DNA of 64,000 bases from Pseudomonas sp. RIT-PI-q (GTDB lineage Bacteria; Pseudomonadota; Gammaproteobacteria; Pseudomonadales; Pseudomonadaceae). Below, piece after piece: positions 10,992 to 20,190 of the stretch; positions within the stretch are counted from its first letter, which is position 1; each line of letters starts with the position of its first letter. The position numbers were made by a program, and so were the translations under genes. The stretch is from the NCBI RefSeq assembly GCF_001297125.1, contig NZ_LHPC01000022.1, positions 62,001 to 126,000 on the forward strand. The letters are read 5' to 3'. The notes below the pieces were generated by a model, which saw only the letters and a list, made by a program, of their open reading frames with translations, did no database searches and had not been told where the DNA came from.

Positions 10992-11783
10992 ATGTCGATG
11001 AAATTGGGAACACACGCCTTGTTGTTGGCGGCATCTTTTGCGCCTGTCGTTTGTGCCCTTGCGGACAACGCTGACACCGCCAACAAAAGTAACAACCCGC
11101 TGAACCTGGCGCCCGGCGCCAACCTTCAGGATTACTACACGCCCAAGCTGTTCGACAGCAACGCCCACACCAACGACGCCCTGTTGCGCGGCACCTTGCC
11201 GATTGCGCCTGGCGATTTCATTGGCGTGCCGCAATTGCTGCGCGCGACACTGCCGATCAGCACCCGCCCCGATCCGCATAACGGTTACAGCACCGGTATG
11301 GGCGATCTGAACCTGTTCGATATTTTCCTGCTCAAGACCGATGGCGTGCAGTTGGGCATCGGCCCGCAAATCACTGCGCCCACCGCCGAACAGGATGAGT
11401 TGGGCACGGGTAAATGGCAGGCAGGCCTCGCCGCCATTGCGATCGATTCCTCGCGCCGCGGTTTGCTCGGTGCACTGGTGCAATACCAGAGCTCCTTCGC
11501 TGGCGACCATGACCGCGCCCACGTCGAAACCGCAACGATGCAGCCCTTCATCATTCATAACCTGGCCAAAGGCTGGTATCTGCGCTCGACCGGCACCTGG
11601 ACCTTCGACCTGAAAAACGACACCCACTACATCCCACTCGGTTTGGGTGGCGGCAAAGTGTGGAAATCCGGTTCCAATATCCTCAACGCCTTCATCGAAC
11701 CGCAATGGACCGTAGAGCGCAAAGGCGATGGCCTGCCGCAGTTCACGCTGTTCGCCGGGATCAACGTCACGTTCGGTAAATAA
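10992..11783 (+). CDS. Outer-membrane beta-barrel protein, transporter-like
   Basis: A 263-residue exported protein with a signal peptide (cleavage probably after CALA, about residue 24), then alternating short amphipathic strands and a terminal aromatic-poor strand LFAGINVTFGK, consistent with an outer-membrane barrel. It shares the motif PTAEQDELGTGKW with the third barrel of the operon (15649-16692, PTAEEDVLGTGKY), so the two are paralogues. It resembles proteins annotated as transporter or as MetA-pathway phenol-degradation barrels; no substrate can be deduced. A second ATG at 10998 has better spacing from the GGGGA ribosome site. It is the first gene of the co-oriented block. Confidence 0.7.
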   Translation: MSMKLGTHALLLAASFAPVVCALADNADTANKSNNPLNLAPGANLQDYYTPKLFDSNAHTNDALLRGTLPIAPGDFIGVPQLLRATLPISTRPDPHNGYSTGMGDLNLFDIFLLKTDGVQLGIGPQITAPTAEQDELGTGKWQAGLAAIAIDSSRRGLLGALVQYQSSFAGDHDRAHVETATMQPFIIHNLAKGWYLRSTGTWTFDLKNDTHYIPLGLGGGKVWKSGSNILNAFIEPQWTVERKGDGLPQFTLFAGINVTFGK

Positions 11784-11793
11784 GGAATTCGCT

Positions 11794-13245
11794 ATGCACG
11801 TTGCCATCCGCGCAGCCGGTTTCAGCCTGATGACCATGTTCGTCAGCTGTGGCGTGGGCGCTCAGGATCTCGAAAACCCTATTGGTAAAATCGCAATGGA
11901 AGGCGAACTGCCGGCCCATGCGTCCATTGCCAAACTGTACGCCGAACTGGATTTTCAACAGGCCACCCAGAGTTATCTGTGGGCGCTGCCGCTGGTTTCC
12001 TACGCGCAATGGCAGGAAGAATTCCGCGACAAGCTGGGCGCCCACAGCGGCGACCTGATGGTGCTCAACAGTTACGAAGACAAACTCGGCGTGATCACCG
12101 CCAACGCCACCACGCCGTACATCCTCGGCTTCGTCGACCTCAATGAAACCGGTCCGCTGGTGATCGAACTGCCACCCGGCCCGACGGCGGGCGGCGTGGG
12201 TGATTTCTGGCAGCGGGCGATCATCGACATGGGCCAGACCGGCCCGGACAAAGGCAAGGGCGGCAAGTACCTGGTGCTGCCACCGGGTGCCGAGCCGCCG
12301 GCCGACGCCGGCAAGTATTACCTGGCCAAATCGGAAACCATGAACGTGCTGGTCGGTTTCCGCGTGCTCGATCCGGACCCGGCCAAGGGCAAGGCGCTGG
12401 TCGAGCAATTCAAGATGTACCCGTACGCCAAACGCGCCGAGCCGGGCAAGACCAAACTGCTCTCCCCCGGCGGCAAAGCCTGGTCCGGCACCCAGCCCCG
12501 TGGTCTGGCCTATTGGGAACGCCTGCACCAGATCATCCAGAAAGAACCGGTCAACGAACGTGACCGTTTCTACATGGCGATGCTTGCCAGTCTGGGTATC
12601 GAGAAGGACAAACCCTTCAACCCCAACGACAACCAACGCAAGGCCCTGGAACAAGGCGCGCAGGTCGGCGAGTTGATCGCCAAGGCCAACACCTTCGCCA
12701 AGCGTTTCCCTGATTCGCAGTACTGGCCGGACCGCCAGTGGGACACCGTGCTGAACATCGCCGAACCATCGCAACGCGTGGCCTATTACGACCAGTTGTG
12801 GGAACGCAGCGCCTGGTTCTACGAAGCGGTGACCAACACCAAAGGCATGGTTTCCAAGACCCCGGGCCTGGGCCAGACCTACCTCGGCGCCTACACCGAC
12901 GCCAAGGGCAACTGGCTCGACGGTGGCAAGAGCTATCGCCTGCACGTCGGCGCCAATCCGCCGGCCAAGCAGTTCTGGTCGATGACTGTGTACGACATCG
13001 ACAGCCGTTGCCTGATCGACAATCCGCAGCGCAAGGCTGACTTGTCATCCCGCCAGGACCTGAAAAAAAACGCCGACGGCTCGGTGGATCTGTACTTCGG
13101 CCCGACCGCGCCTGCGGGTTTCGAAAACAACTGGGTGCAAACCCTACCGGGCAAGCACTGGTTCAGCTATTTCCGCCTGTACGCCCCGACCGAAGCCTAC
13201 TTTGACAAAAGCTGGAAACTCGACGACATCACGGCCGTGGAATGA
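11794..13245 (+). CDS. Exported DUF1254/DUF1214 protein (first copy)
   Basis: A protein of 483 residues with a signal peptide (cleavage near VGA-QD, residue 23). An N-terminal DUF1254 region contains YLWALPLVSYAQW and NATTPYILGFVDL. A C-terminal DUF1214 region contains KQFWSMTVYDIDSRCLIDN and ends with a conserved PTEAYFDKSWKLDDI tail. The family is widespread in the proteobacterial periplasm, but its reaction is not established. The start at 11794 is set by AAGGA, which overlaps the stop codon of the preceding barrel gene, and by the signal peptide. It is followed 26 bp later by a second family member. The pair, flanked by outer-membrane barrels, suggests a role in handling an exported or imported compound. 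Confidence 0.85.
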   Translation: MHVAIRAAGFSLMTMFVSCGVGAQDLENPIGKIAMEGELPAHASIAKLYAELDFQQATQSYLWALPLVSYAQWQEEFRDKLGAHSGDLMVLNSYEDKLGVITANATTPYILGFVDLNETGPLVIELPPGPTAGGVGDFWQRAIIDMGQTGPDKGKGGKYLVLPPGAEPPADAGKYYLAKSETMNVLVGFRVLDPDPAKGKALVEQFKMYPYAKRAEPGKTKLLSPGGKAWSGTQPRGLAYWERLHQIIQKEPVNERDRFYMAMLASLGIEKDKPFNPNDNQRKALEQGAQVGELIAKANTFAKRFPDSQYWPDRQWDTVLNIAEPSQRVAYYDQLWERSAWFYEAVTNTKGMVSKTPGLGQTYLGAYTDAKGNWLDGGKSYRLHVGANPPAKQFWSMTVYDIDSRCLIDNPQRKADLSSRQDLKKNADGSVDLYFGPTAPAGFENNWVQTLPGKHWFSYFRLYAPTEAYFDKSWKLDDITAVE

Positions 13246-13271
13246 CGCCCAAGGGTTCAATAAGGATTTTT

Positions 13272-14675
13272 ATGAATAACCGCATGTTGCTCACCGCACT
13301 CTCTCTCACCCTGAGCACCAGCGCCTGGGCCGATTTCACCGCCACTGCGCAAGAAGCCCGAAGCATCGCCAAGGAAGCCTATTTGTACGGCTTCCCGATG
13401 GTGGAAATGTACAAGACCCTCTACACCCAGGCCGTGGACAAGAAGAGCCCGAACTTCAAGGCACCGTTCAACCAGATCGGTAACACCGCCAAGGCGTTCA
13501 CTGCCAAGGACACCGCGTTCGTCACGCCGAATGCCGACACGCCTTACTCCTTCATCTGGATGGACCTGCGCGCCGAACCGTTGGTGCTGACCCTGCCGCC
13601 CATCGAAGAGCACCGTTACTACTCGGTGCAACTGATCGATGCCTACACGCTGAACTTTGCGTACCTGGGCACCCGCAGCACCGGCAACAATGGCGGTAAT
13701 TTCATGATCGCCGGGCCGGACTGGCAAGGTCAGCAACCGCTGAAAATCGACCGGTTGCTGCGCAGTGAAAGCAACATCGCCTATGCGCTGTACCGCACTC
13801 AGTTGTTCGATGATAAAGACCTGGACAAGGTCAAGGACATCCAGAAGGGTTACAAGGTCGAGCCACTCAGCCGCTATGTGGGGCACAAGGCCCCGGCTGC
13901 CGCGCCAAAAGTCGACTGGCCCAAACCCTTGCCGGGCATGAGTGACACGCCTGACCTGTTCCGCTACCTGAACTTCATGCTGGCGTTCGCCCCGGCGCAG
14001 GACGTGGAGAAAGACCTGCTCGCGCGCTTCAAGACAATCGGCATCGAAGCCGGCAAACCTTTCACGTTGACCACGCTCACGGGCGATCAGCGTAAGGCGC
14101 TGGAAGACGGTATCGCCGACGCCAAGGCCGAGTTCGAACAGTTCAAAAAAGACCAGGTCGATACTCACCAGGTCAGCAGTGGCGACTTGTTTGGCACCCG
14201 CGATCACCTCAAGGGCAACTACCTGTACCGCTACGCCGGCGCCAACATGGGGATCTTCGGCAACTCTGCAGAAGAAGCGAATTACATCGGCTACTTCGTC
14301 GACAAGGACGGCCAGCCGGTCGATGCCTCGAAACACGATTACACCCTGCATTTCGACAAGGGCGCCCTGCCCCCGGCCGACGCGTTCTGGTCGCTGACCA
14401 TGTACAACGGCAAGAACAAACTGCTGGTGGCCAACCCGCTGAATCGCTACCTGATCAACTCGCGCATGTTGCCTGGCCTCAAGCTCGACAGCGACGGCGG
14501 GCTGACCCTTTACGTGCAGAACAAGGCACCGGCCAAAGACCTGCAAAGCAACTGGCTGCCGGCGCCAAATGGCCCGTTCTACGGCGTCCTGCGCTTGTAC
14601 TTGCCAAAACCTGAAGTCGTCAGCGGCCAATGGAAAATGCCGCTGCTGACACCCGTCACCCCACAAAAACAATAA
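13272..14675 (+). CDS. Exported DUF1254/DUF1214 protein (second copy)
   Basis: A protein of 467 residues with a clear signal peptide (MNNRMLLTALSLTLSTSAWA). DUF1254 hallmarks are AYLYGFPMVEMYKTLY and VTPNADTPYSFIWMDLRAEP; the DUF1214 hallmark is FWSLTMYNGKNKLLVANPLN. It is clearly diverged from the preceding copy, so this is an old duplication or two separately recruited members. The ATG at 13272 is preceded by AAGGA; an upstream in-frame ATG at 13242 would overlap the previous gene and spoil the signal peptide. Function is unknown. Confidence 0.87.
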   Translation: MNNRMLLTALSLTLSTSAWADFTATAQEARSIAKEAYLYGFPMVEMYKTLYTQAVDKKSPNFKAPFNQIGNTAKAFTAKDTAFVTPNADTPYSFIWMDLRAEPLVLTLPPIEEHRYYSVQLIDAYTLNFAYLGTRSTGNNGGNFMIAGPDWQGQQPLKIDRLLRSESNIAYALYRTQLFDDKDLDKVKDIQKGYKVEPLSRYVGHKAPAAAPKVDWPKPLPGMSDTPDLFRYLNFMLAFAPAQDVEKDLLARFKTIGIEAGKPFTLTTLTGDQRKALEDGIADAKAEFEQFKKDQVDTHQVSSGDLFGTRDHLKGNYLYRYAGANMGIFGNSAEEANYIGYFVDKDGQPVDASKHDYTLHFDKGALPPADAFWSLTMYNGKNKLLVANPLNRYLINSRMLPGLKLDSDGGLTLYVQNKAPAKDLQSNWLPAPNGPFYGVLRLYLPKPEVVSGQWKMPLLTPVTPQKQ

Positions 14676-14687
14676 GCGGAGTCCGTC

Positions 14688-15635
14688 ATGGTCAGGCCTT
14701 TTGTAGTACGTCCTTTGCTGGCCTTGTGCGTGTTCGGTGCCAGCCCGTTGCTCCTCGCGGCCGAGGGCGGTGTCGGTCGGCCGATCACCGGCCAGCAGGT
14801 GTTTTCCAATGCCGGGATCGTGCCGCCGGAACCCGGTTGGGTGATGCCCCTGACCAGCATCTGGTACGACGGTGACCTCAAGGGCAACGCTCAGGTGCCG
14901 ATCGTGGGCGAACTCAGTACCGGCCTGGACATGAAAGTTTCCTACACCATGGCCAACTTCATGCATATCTGGGACACCGGCAAGAGTCGCTGGAACTACG
15001 CCTCGGCCATCGGCGTGCCCGTGCAGTACACCGACATCACGGCGAGCATCACCGGCCCGCGTGGCCGGACCCTGGGCACCGAGGACACCGGTACGCAATT
15101 CGCCGACATGCTGGTGACGCCAATCGCTGCCGGTTACCACTTCGATGAGCTCAACCATCTCTCGTTGTCCCTGCCGATCTACGTGCCGACCGGCGCCTAC
15201 AACGATGACCGCCTGGCCAACCCCGGGCAGAACAATTACACCTTCATGCCCACCGTGGCCTTCACCCACCTGGACGGCAAGGGTGGCGAGTTCACCCTGT
15301 CGAGCGGCCTGGAGTTCTACACCGAGAACGATGCCACGGATTATCGCAACGGCAACATCTTCACCCTTGATGCACTGTGGACCCACGGCTTCGGCAACGG
15401 CTGGAACGCCGGCCTGGCAGCAGGTTACATCCAGCAGCTCACCGATGACTCAGGGGAAGGTGCCAGCAGTGGCTTTCGCGGACGTTCGGTGGGCGCCGGC
15501 CCGGTGGTGGGCTGGGCCGGCAAGTTCGCTGACGCCGAGGCCAACTTGAGTCTCCGCTGGGTGCCGGAGTTCGACACCAAGAACCGGCCCGAAGGCAACG
15601 GCATTGCCGTCAATATGACCTTGGCGTTTTTCTAG
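14688..15635 (+). CDS. Outer-membrane barrel, SphA/MetA-pathway family
   Basis: A protein of 315 residues with a signal peptide ending near LLAAEGG. The mature part matches the phenol-degradation MetA-pathway (SphA-like) barrel family: PGWVMPLTSIWYDGD near the start, PIYVPTGAYNDDRLANPGQN in the middle, and a C-terminus EGNGIAVNMTLAFF ending in Phe, as outer-membrane barrels do. Such proteins lie in catabolic operons for hydrophobic compounds and are presumed uptake pores. It is 12 bp after the preceding DUF1254 gene and 13 bp before the next barrel gene. Confidence 0.85.
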   Translation: MVRPFVVRPLLALCVFGASPLLLAAEGGVGRPITGQQVFSNAGIVPPEPGWVMPLTSIWYDGDLKGNAQVPIVGELSTGLDMKVSYTMANFMHIWDTGKSRWNYASAIGVPVQYTDITASITGPRGRTLGTEDTGTQFADMLVTPIAAGYHFDELNHLSLSLPIYVPTGAYNDDRLANPGQNNYTFMPTVAFTHLDGKGGEFTLSSGLEFYTENDATDYRNGNIFTLDALWTHGFGNGWNAGLAAGYIQQLTDDSGEGASSGFRGRSVGAGPVVGWAGKFADAEANLSLRWVPEFDTKNRPEGNGIAVNMTLAFF

Positions 15636-15648
15636 GAGCTGACCAGGG

Positions 15649-16692
15649 ATGGCCATCAATTCGAAATGGACTTTATGCAGTGTGCTGTTCAGCAGCCTGG
15701 CCTGCGCCAGCGGCGACTTGCCGACACTCGGCAGCACACCGGCGCAGCCCGCAGCCAAGGGTGATCCCGAGACCTGCCATCGACTGCAACAGGATTTCGA
15801 CATCGACCTGAAGAAGGTCGTGGCCGCCGGCTGCGACCCCTCCACCGAACAAATCGCCAAATTGATGGATAACCCGGTGGGCAATCTGGTGCTGCTGTTC
15901 AACCAGTTCGACTACACCGCGCTCAAAGGCCCGAACAGCAACGGCACACGGATGCTCGGCAAATACAGCTTCATGCCGACCTTCCCGATTTCCCTCGGCG
16001 AAGACTGGAACCTGATCAACCGCTTACCCATCAGCTATGTCAGCGCGCCAGTCAACCACCGCGCCGGCAACCTGATTGGCATGGGCCCCAGCGACATCCT
16101 GAGCGACCGTGGCGATTTCACCTCGGTGGTGCAGGATCCGTTCGACCGCACCAGCGGTTTCGGCGACCTGGCCTATGTCGGTGTGTTCTCGCCCAAGGAA
16201 CCGGTCCGCTTCGCCGGAGGCGGCAAGTTGGTCTGGGGTTTCGGCCCGACCGCGATGTTCCCCACCGCTGAAGAAGACGTGCTCGGCACCGGCAAATACT
16301 CCCTCGGCCCGGCGTTCGTGGCGGCTTATCTGGGCGAAGACTGGACCCTCGGGCTGTTCCCGCAACACTGGTGGTCAGTGGGAGGCGACAGTAACCGCAA
16401 AGACGTCAGCCTGACCAACATCCAGTACTTCATCCAGCGCAGCATTCCCGGCCCCGAACAATGGCGCATCGGCATGACGCCCAACGTCACCGTCAACTGG
16501 AAAGCTGAGGGCGGCAACAAGGTCACCTTCCCGATCGGCCTCGGTGCCGGGCGGATTTTCAACTTCGGCAAGCTGCCGGTGCGAATCTCCGGGGAGATTC
16601 AATACTCGGCGATTCACCCGGACGACCTGATCAGCAGTCGCTGGAATTTTCGCTTGTCGTTCATTCCCGTCATTCCGACTTTCATGTTCTGA
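15649..16692 (+). CDS. Outer-membrane beta-barrel protein
   Basis: A protein of 347 residues with a signal peptide (cleavage about residue 21). A soluble stretch with two Cys (CHRLQQDFDI and VAAGCDP), possibly a disulfide, is followed by a barrel of short amphipathic strands. The segment PTAEEDVLGTGKY is shared with the barrel at 10992. The C-terminus, RLSFIPVIPTFMF, ends with Phe, the usual outer-membrane insertion signal. It stands immediately before the MoxR gene. Substrate is unknown. Confidence 0.78.
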   Translation: MAINSKWTLCSVLFSSLACASGDLPTLGSTPAQPAAKGDPETCHRLQQDFDIDLKKVVAAGCDPSTEQIAKLMDNPVGNLVLLFNQFDYTALKGPNSNGTRMLGKYSFMPTFPISLGEDWNLINRLPISYVSAPVNHRAGNLIGMGPSDILSDRGDFTSVVQDPFDRTSGFGDLAYVGVFSPKEPVRFAGGGKLVWGFGPTAMFPTAEEDVLGTGKYSLGPAFVAAYLGEDWTLGLFPQHWWSVGGDSNRKDVSLTNIQYFIQRSIPGPEQWRIGMTPNVTVNWKAEGGNKVTFPIGLGAGRIFNFGKLPVRISGEIQYSAIHPDDLISSRWNFRLSFIPVIPTFMF

Positions 16693-16719
16693 AGCATGCC
16701 TTTGAGTAAGGAAACTTTT

Positions 16720-17700
16720 ATGACCGCACTCCAAGATCTCAAAGCCCTGCATGCGAGCATCGCCGAAGCCGTGCTCGGCCAGGACGAGGTAATCCGGCAG
16801 ATTCTGCTCGGCCTCTTGGCCAACGGACACCTGTTGCTCGAAAGCCTTCCGGGCCTCGCCAAGACCCGCACGGTCAAAGCCCTGGCCAAGCACCTGGACG
16901 CGAAGATGAGCCGCATCCAGTTCACCCCGGACTTGCTGCCGTCGGACATCACCGGTGCCGAAGTGCTGCATCAGGTCGACGGCAAAAACCAGATCCAGTT
17001 CCAGCCAGGGCCATTGTTCGGCAACCTGATCCTCGCGGACGAAATCAACCGCGCCCCGGCCAAGGTGCAGGCAGCGCTGCTCGAAGCCATGGAAGAACGG
17101 CAAATCACCGTGGCCGGCAACAGCCATGTGCTGCCCGAGCTGTTCATCGTCGTCGCGACGCAGAACCCGATCGAACAGGAAGGCACCTATCCGCTGCCGG
17201 AAGCGCAGATGGACCGGTTCCTGATGAAAGTGCTGCTGGATTACCCCAGCGCAGAAAACGAGAGCCAGGTGCTGCGGCTGCTGCGCGATGAAGAACAGGC
17301 GTTCAGTGCCAAGACGCCTGCCGTGCAGGGATTTGCGCTGTCCCAGGAGGTGATCTTCGCCGCGCGCCGTGAAGTCAGCGCGATTCACGTGTCGCCGGCC
17401 ATCGACCGTTACCTGATCGACCTGATCAACGCCACGCGCCACCCGGCCGATTACGACGCCGACCTCGGCCGCTGGATCGCCCTCGGCGCCAGCCCTCGCG
17501 GCGGTATCGGCCTGGACCGTTGCGCCCGCGCCGATGCCTGGTTGCAGGGGCAGGATTTCGTCTCTCCAGACAACGTCCGCGCCGTGGTGCATCCGGTGCT
17601 GCGCCATCGCTTGCAGTTGAGCTACGACGCGGTGGCCGACGGCGTGACGGCCGATCAGGTGCTTGATCGCTTGCTCGACAACGTCGCGATTCCTGCATGA
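16720..17700 (+). CDS. MoxR-type AAA+ ATPase (envelope operon)
   Basis: A 326-residue MoxR ATPase that probably acts as a chaperone together with the VWA proteins encoded downstream. The P-loop is ESLPGLAKT (residues 41-49, Lys48), Walker B is LILADEINRAP (Asp107/Glu108), and sensor-type and C-terminal lid segments include ATQNPIEQEGTYPLPEAQ and ASPRGGIGLDRCARA. The ATG at 16720 is preceded by AAGGAAAC; the ATG at 16696 has no ribosome site. It overlaps the DUF58 gene by 4 bp (ATGA). A second paralogue lies at 51045. MoxR/VWA pairs activate partner proteins, for example by metal or cofactor insertion (family knowledge); the client here is unknown. Confidence 0.95.
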   Translation: MTALQDLKALHASIAEAVLGQDEVIRQILLGLLANGHLLLESLPGLAKTRTVKALAKHLDAKMSRIQFTPDLLPSDITGAEVLHQVDGKNQIQFQPGPLFGNLILADEINRAPAKVQAALLEAMEERQITVAGNSHVLPELFIVVATQNPIEQEGTYPLPEAQMDRFLMKVLLDYPSAENESQVLRLLRDEEQAFSAKTPAVQGFALSQEVIFAARREVSAIHVSPAIDRYLIDLINATRHPADYDADLGRWIALGASPRGGIGLDRCARADAWLQGQDFVSPDNVRAVVHPVLRHRLQLSYDAVADGVTADQVLDRLLDNVAIPA

Positions 17701-18632
17701 ATACCGACGGTCTGGTCTATGTCTCTCTGGCGCAGTTGATGGCGCTGGAGTTCAAGGCCCATGACCTGAGTTTCCTCGCCCGCCAGCCGCAAGGCAGCCT
17801 CCTCGCCGGCAACCATGCCTCAAGGCTGCGCGGTCGTGGGCTGAATTTCGATGAACTGCGCCGCTATCAGCCGGGGGACGATTTGCGCCACCTCGACTGG
17901 CGTGCATCGCTACGCACCGGCAAACCGGTGGTGCGCACTTTCACCGAAGAGCGCGACCGCCCGGCGTTAATCCTCGTGGACCAGCGCATGTCGATGTTCT
18001 TTGGCTCGCAACGCAGCTTCAAATCCGCGATCGCTGCCGAACTCGGTGCGCTGGCGGCATGGATGGTGTTCAACGCGGGCGACCGGGTCGGTGGCCTGGT
18101 GTTCAACGACCAGCGTATCGACAGCGTCGCGCCGCTGCGCAGCCGCAAGCGGGTCGAGGCGTTGTGCAGCCGCATCGCCCAACAGAATCAGCAATTGAAT
18201 GCCAGCAACCCGGACGCCGAAGGTGAAGACCAGCTCGACAAGGTGTTGCAGCATTGCCTGGCGTTGGCGGGTCACGATCACCTGATCTGCATCGTCAGCG
18301 ACTTTGCCGGCGCCGGTGAGCGCACTTTGCAATTGATGCGGCAGCTGTCGGCGCACAACGACGTGATCGCCATGCAGGTCTACGACCCGTTGGCGCTAAA
18401 CCTGCCGCAGAACGGCCGGGTGCTGATCACCCAAGGCCAATTGCAAGTGGAACTGGCGGTTGAGCAGCGCAGTGTGCATCAGCCGTTGGGGGATTTTCTC
18501 AGCGGTCGGCTCAGGGACGTCGCCACGTTGCTGCGCCGCAGTCAGGTGCCGCTGATGATGTTCAGCACGACCACCGATGCTCAGGAACAACTGCGCGCCG
18601 AACTGGGCAAGCTCAGCGGTGGCCGTCGATGA
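17697..18632 (+). CDS. DUF58 protein (envelope operon)
   Basis: A 311-residue soluble protein with the DUF58 core LRGRGLNFDELRRYQPGDDL followed by HLDWRASLRTGKPVVRTFTEE, then a VWA-like half with PALILVDQRMSMFFGS. DUF58 proteins accompany MoxR ATPases almost universally and are thought to be part of the same chaperone machine. It overlaps MoxR and the DUF4381 gene by 4 bp at each end. The paralogue at 52010 carries the same motif as LRGRGVDFDQVRVYQAGDDV. Confidence 0.92.
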   Translation: MNTDGLVYVSLAQLMALEFKAHDLSFLARQPQGSLLAGNHASRLRGRGLNFDELRRYQPGDDLRHLDWRASLRTGKPVVRTFTEERDRPALILVDQRMSMFFGSQRSFKSAIAAELGALAAWMVFNAGDRVGGLVFNDQRIDSVAPLRSRKRVEALCSRIAQQNQQLNASNPDAEGEDQLDKVLQHCLALAGHDHLICIVSDFAGAGERTLQLMRQLSAHNDVIAMQVYDPLALNLPQNGRVLITQGQLQVELAVEQRSVHQPLGDFLSGRLRDVATLLRRSQVPLMMFSTTTDAQEQLRAELGKLSGGRR

Positions 18633-19210
18633 ACCCGAATATTCCGAGCATTGAACAACTCAAGGAGTTGGCGCTGCCGGCACCGGTCAGCTATGTGCCA
18701 CAGACGTGGGGTTGGTGGGTGTTGCTCGGGTTGCTGGTGATGACCGCGTTGATCGTCGCCGCCCGCCGGTATTGGCAGTGGCGGCGCGACCGTTACCGGC
18801 GCGAGGCGTTGGTGCGGCTGGCACAGCTGCAAAAACGCAGTGACGATTTGAATGCGTTGCGCGAGCTTCCAGAGTTGCTCAAACGGGTCGCCCTCTCCAT
18901 GCCGCACACAAAACCTGTGGGAGCGGGCTTGCCCGCGATGAGGCCCTCACATTCAACGTTTATGTCAACTGCACCGACGCTATCGCGGGCAAGCCCGCTC
19001 TCACAAGGGGTTGCGGCGTTAGGGAAAGAGGATTGGCAAGCCTTCCTGCAGCAGCACATCGCTGAGCCATTGCCGGCCGATTTCAGCCAGCAACTGGCAA
19101 CGCTGGCCTACGCCCCGGATGCCACGTTGCGTGCCCTGCCGAGCGAACAACGCCAACACCTGTTCGACACTTGCAAACTCTGGGTGGAGCGTCATCATGT
19201 GGCAGCTTGA
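18629..19210 (+). CDS. DUF4381 membrane protein carrying an in-frame REPIN
   Basis: A 193-residue inner-membrane protein with one helix (about residues 27-47, WGWWVLLGLLVMTALIVAAR) and a cytoplasmic tail, as usual for DUF4381 partners of MoxR/VWA operons. Its paralogue at 52951 has 164 residues. Part of the length difference is a REPIN at 18914-19018, translated in frame as roughly [13 protein letters not shown]...SRASPLSQ and inserted between LPELLKRVALSM and the conserved segment DWQAFLQQHIAEP. The insertion keeps the reading frame, so the protein may still work, but with about 35 foreign residues in a helical region. It overlaps DUF58 by 4 bp and the VWA gene by 14 bp. Confidence 0.85.
   Translation: MNPNIPSIEQLKELALPAPVSYVPQTWGWWVLLGLLVMTALIVAARRYWQWRRDRYRREALVRLAQLQKRSDDLNALRELPELLKRVALSMPHTKPVGAGLPAMRPSHSTFMSTAPTLSRASPLSQGVAALGKEDWQAFLQQHIAEPLPADFSQQLATLAYAPDATLRALPSEQRQHLFDTCKLWVERHHVAA
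18914..19018. repeat. REPIN inside the DUF4381 coding sequence
   Basis: CTGTGGGAGCGGGCTTGCCC and onward on the left, TATCGCGGGCAAGCCCGCTC and onward on the right, with about 50 bp between. This is the same element found in gene junctions of the window, but here it is inside a reading frame, which stays open across it. Confidence 0.92.
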
Positions 19211-20189
19211 TTACCCCTGGCTGCTACTCCTGTTGCCCCTCCCATGGTTTGGCTATCGCTACTTGCCCGATTACCGCGAGGCTCGCAGCGCCGTGCGCGT
19301 GCCGTTTTTCGGCGCGATGAGCCGCGCGGTCGGCCAGGCACCGAGTCAGGCCGGGGCCCGCAGCAATCGCTGGCAACTGCTGCTGAATCTAGTGGTCTGG
19401 GCGTTGCTGCTGCTGGCGGCCTCGCGCCCGGTGTATGTCGAGAAACCCATCGAGCGCCAACAACCGGTGCGTGACCTGATGCTGGCCATCGACATTTCCC
19501 AGTCCATGGAAACCACTGACTTCACCGACAGCAACGGCCAGAAAATCAACCGTCTGGCGGCGGTCAAGGACGTGGTGCACGGCTTTATCGACAAACGCAA
19601 AGACGATCGCCTCGGCCTGATCGTGTTCGGCAGTGGCGCCTACCCGCAAGCGCCGCTGACCCTCGATCACGCCAGCCTGTCGCTGTTGCTCGACGATACA
19701 GGCATCGGCATGGCCGGCCCGAACACGGCGATCGGCGACGCCATCGGCCTGAGCCTGAAGCTGCTCGACCAGGCCCACGAACAGGAAAAAGTGCTGATCC
19801 TGCTGACTGACGGTAACGACACCAGCAGCGCCATTACCCCGGATCACGCGGCCTCTATGGCCGCCGCCAAAGGTGTGGTGATTCATACCATCGGCATCGG
19901 CGACCCGACCGCTGAAGGCGAAGCCAGGGTCAACCTGCAAGGCTTGCAGCAGATCGCCGAAGCGACCGGCGGAAAATTCTTCCGCGCCGAAGACCGTACC
20001 GCGCTGGATCAGGTCTATAGCACCCTCGACAAGCTCACCCCGCACCAGGTGAAAACCCTCAGCCACCAGCCCAAGCGCGATCTGTTCTGGTGGCCGCTGG
20101 GCGCAGCGATCGGTTTGCTCGGGGTTTATCACCTGTGCGCCCTGCTGCTTCCGCGCCTGACCATCGCCCGTCAGCGGCGGGAGGCCTGA
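19197..20189 (+). CDS. VWA-domain membrane protein, BatA-like (envelope operon)
   Basis: A 330-residue protein with the BatA layout: two N-terminal membrane helices (residues 5-20 and 60-77), a periplasmic-side VWA domain, and a C-terminal helix (about 300-320). The MIDAS metal site is intact: AIDISQSMETTD gives Asp99, Ser101 and Ser103, and LTDGNDTSS supplies the distal Asp. The start at 19197 overlaps the DUF4381 gene by 14 bp; upstream starts in the same frame lack the membrane N-terminus of the family. VWA proteins act as adaptors for MoxR ATPases. Confidence 0.93.
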   Translation: MWQLDYPWLLLLLPLPWFGYRYLPDYREARSAVRVPFFGAMSRAVGQAPSQAGARSNRWQLLLNLVVWALLLLAASRPVYVEKPIERQQPVRDLMLAIDISQSMETTDFTDSNGQKINRLAAVKDVVHGFIDKRKDDRLGLIVFGSGAYPQAPLTLDHASLSLLLDDTGIGMAGPNTAIGDAIGLSLKLLDQAHEQEKVLILLTDGNDTSSAITPDHAASMAAAKGVVIHTIGIGDPTAEGEARVNLQGLQQIAEATGGKFFRAEDRTALDQVYSTLDKLTPHQVKTLSHQPKRDLFWWPLGAAIGLLGVYHLCALLLPRLTIARQRREA

Positions 20190-20190
20190 G

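Noticed and set aside
13257..15386. 709-codon minus-strand frame opposite the DUF1254 and barrel genes
   Set aside because: Spans two real genes in antisense, has no recognisable motif, and is typical of GC-rich third-position bias.
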